From the NCBI GenBank assembly GCA_902610975.1, contig CACLXL010000001.1, positions 186,001 through 250,000 on the forward strand: a stretch of 64,000 nt of DNA, written 5' to 3'. The first letter of the stretch is position 1. Each line of letters begins with the position of its first letter. This DNA is from an uncultured Pelagibacteraceae bacterium (lineage in GTDB: Bacteria; Pseudomonadota; Alphaproteobacteria; Pelagibacterales; Pelagibacteraceae). This document shows, piece after piece, positions 63,238 to 64,000 of this stretch. The notes beneath the pieces were generated by a model that was not told the origin of the DNA, searched no databases, and saw only the letters and a list, made by a program, of their open reading frames with translations. The translations under genes and the position numbers were made by a program.

Positions 63238-63821
63238 TGTCTAAAAAAGTTTTTATTGCTTTTGCTCATCCAAAATATAAATCTGGTGAAAGTTTCAATT
63301 CATGTGTTCGCGACGAATTTATCAAAAGTTCAAAAGAGCGTAACTTTGAAATTGATTTAATGAATATATATGAAGAGAAGACAATTAAATTTTGGGATGG
63401 AAGTCCTCCTGACGAACAAATTTTAAATATAAGAAAAAGAATGGAGGACGCAGATATTATTTTTCTTCTGTCTCCTTGTCATAACTTTACTATGGTTGCT
63501 GCAATGGAAAATATGTTGAGTCACGTAATAAGTCCTCCCTGGGCGTTTAGCTATAAGACTATATTTGCTAATTGGGGCCGGCCTATCCCAAATAAATTAA
63601 AAAATAAAACAGTTATTATTGGTATGACTTACGGCTCACCAAGTCCGATAATAACTTTTGCACTTCATCAAATACCGAGAAGAATAAAAAAAATGGTTTT
63701 TAAACATCTTTGTGGCTGTCGGGTTTTGTATTTAAGGATGTATGAAGTGCTTCCTAAAATGCCTCAAAAAGTATTTGAAAAACACATGAAAAGTGTAAAA
63801 AAGTTAGTGCGAGGTTTATAA
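63237..63821 (+). CDS. Flavodoxin-like NAD(P)H oxidoreductase
   Basis: A 194-residue Flavodoxin_2 family protein. The N-terminus VFIAFAHPKYKSGESFNSC has the HP..SFN region of NQO/MdaB/KefF-type quinone reductases that bind FMN or FAD, and DIIFLLSPCHNFTMVAAMENMLSHV fits the cofactor-binding middle. It is likely a cytosolic reductase working on quinones or aromatic compounds. It is coupled to the upstream membrane peptide. Confidence 0.78.
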   Translation: MSKKVFIAFAHPKYKSGESFNSCVRDEFIKSSKERNFEIDLMNIYEEKTIKFWDGSPPDEQILNIRKRMEDADIIFLLSPCHNFTMVAAMENMLSHVISPPWAFSYKTIFANWGRPIPNKLKNKTVIIGMTYGSPSPIITFALHQIPRRIKKMVFKHLCGCRVLYLRMYEVLPKMPQKVFEKHMKSVKKLVRGL

Positions 63822-63859
63822 TAATTTAAAATTTTTTTTAAAAAGTATATAAATTATAT

Positions 63860-64000
63860 ATGGATAAAATAAAAAATTGGTTTTCTGATACCGCCTCTAT
63901 AATGTTCGATGACTCGCGCAACGATTTTCGTTCGCTCCCAAAAACTACGAGAATGCAACTTTTGGTTGTAATGAGTTTTTTATGGAGTTTAGTTTTTAGT
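63860..64000 (+). CDS. Unknown membrane protein, N-terminal fragment
   Basis: ATG 63860 begins MDKIKNWFSDTASIMFDDSR followed by a basic stretch (LPKTTRMQ) and a first hydrophobic segment (LLVVMSFLWSLVF) running off the window. The protein continues beyond 64000 and cannot be identified here. Confidence 0.6.
   Translation, partial: MDKIKNWFSDTASIMFDDSRNDFRSLPKTTRMQLLVVMSFLWSLVFS

Noticed and set aside
63066-63269. 67-residue minus-strand frame
   Set aside because: It is the shadow of the two-helix membrane protein and the flavodoxin start on the plus strand.

Overview
The window is a compact, AT-rich stretch (roughly 30% GC by eye) of an alphaproteobacterial chromosome, most likely from the SAR11/Pelagibacterales group or a close relative. 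Pointers are very short or overlapping intergenic gaps, GcrA, a short-form HisG with HisZ, a PlcP-Agt lipid-remodelling pair, malate synthase G, and a tRNA-His that does not encode the extra 5' G, a trait reported for Pelagibacter and some other alphaproteobacteria. Species cannot be assigned from the sequence alone.

Layout. 1-7213: end of purD, rsmD, then pgi, a BamF-like lipoprotein, lspA, ileS, ribF and a HAD hydrolase on the minus strand. 7281-9372: groES-groEL with a sigma32-like promoter and a terminator lying inside the 3' end of hisG. 9324-12428: hisG-hisZ-hisS preceded by tRNA-His. 12670-24179: cspA, accA, glcB, recR-ybaB-dnaX preceded by SRP RNA, pheA, kdsB, a membrane cytochrome c, argF, argD and an ABC-2 permease. 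24316-25071: gcrA and a small membrane protein. 25098-41096: a phosphorus/arsenic island with arsC-aqpS, ppx-ppk, sixA, phoB-phoU-pstB-pstA-pstC-pstS, an unknown secreted protein, phoR, agt-plcP and dagK. 41199-47681: a Lys-rich small protein, an SMR protein, an NDUFA9-like protein, RNase D, kdsD-lptC-lptB, aroA and cmk. 47685-55120: rpsA, ihfB, pyrF, trpF-trpB-trpA, accD and folC. 55117-63237: thioredoxin, then a probable accessory region, rlmN, and a locally GC-richer patch with a structured leader. The window ends with a flavodoxin-like oxidoreductase and a truncated membrane protein.

How it works together. The central island joins phosphate sensing (PhoR/PhoB/PhoU), uptake (PstSCAB), polyphosphate storage (Ppk/Ppx), replacement of phospholipids by glycolipids (PlcP, Agt, with a DAG kinase) and disposal of arsenate that enters as a phosphate analogue (ArsC, AqpS). 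Two Pho-box-like direct repeats with an 11-bp period lie upstream of pstS and plcP. pstA carries an apparent +1 frameshift in an A7 run.

Most unusual items: (i) a divergent module at 55479-60454 with an S24/LexA-like protein lacking both catalytic residues, an ExoI-like DEDDh exonuclease, three unknown proteins and RmuC; (ii) a four-hairpin leader at about 62959-63037 upstream of a 64-residue orphan protein with atypical codon use; (iii) hisS and dnaX starting 4 and 7 nt after tRNA-His and SRP RNA; (iv) family members with altered key residues: RlmN with a CX7CX2C cluster motif, SMR without its glutamate, AccA with a C-terminal membrane segment, and a degenerate FolC P-loop.
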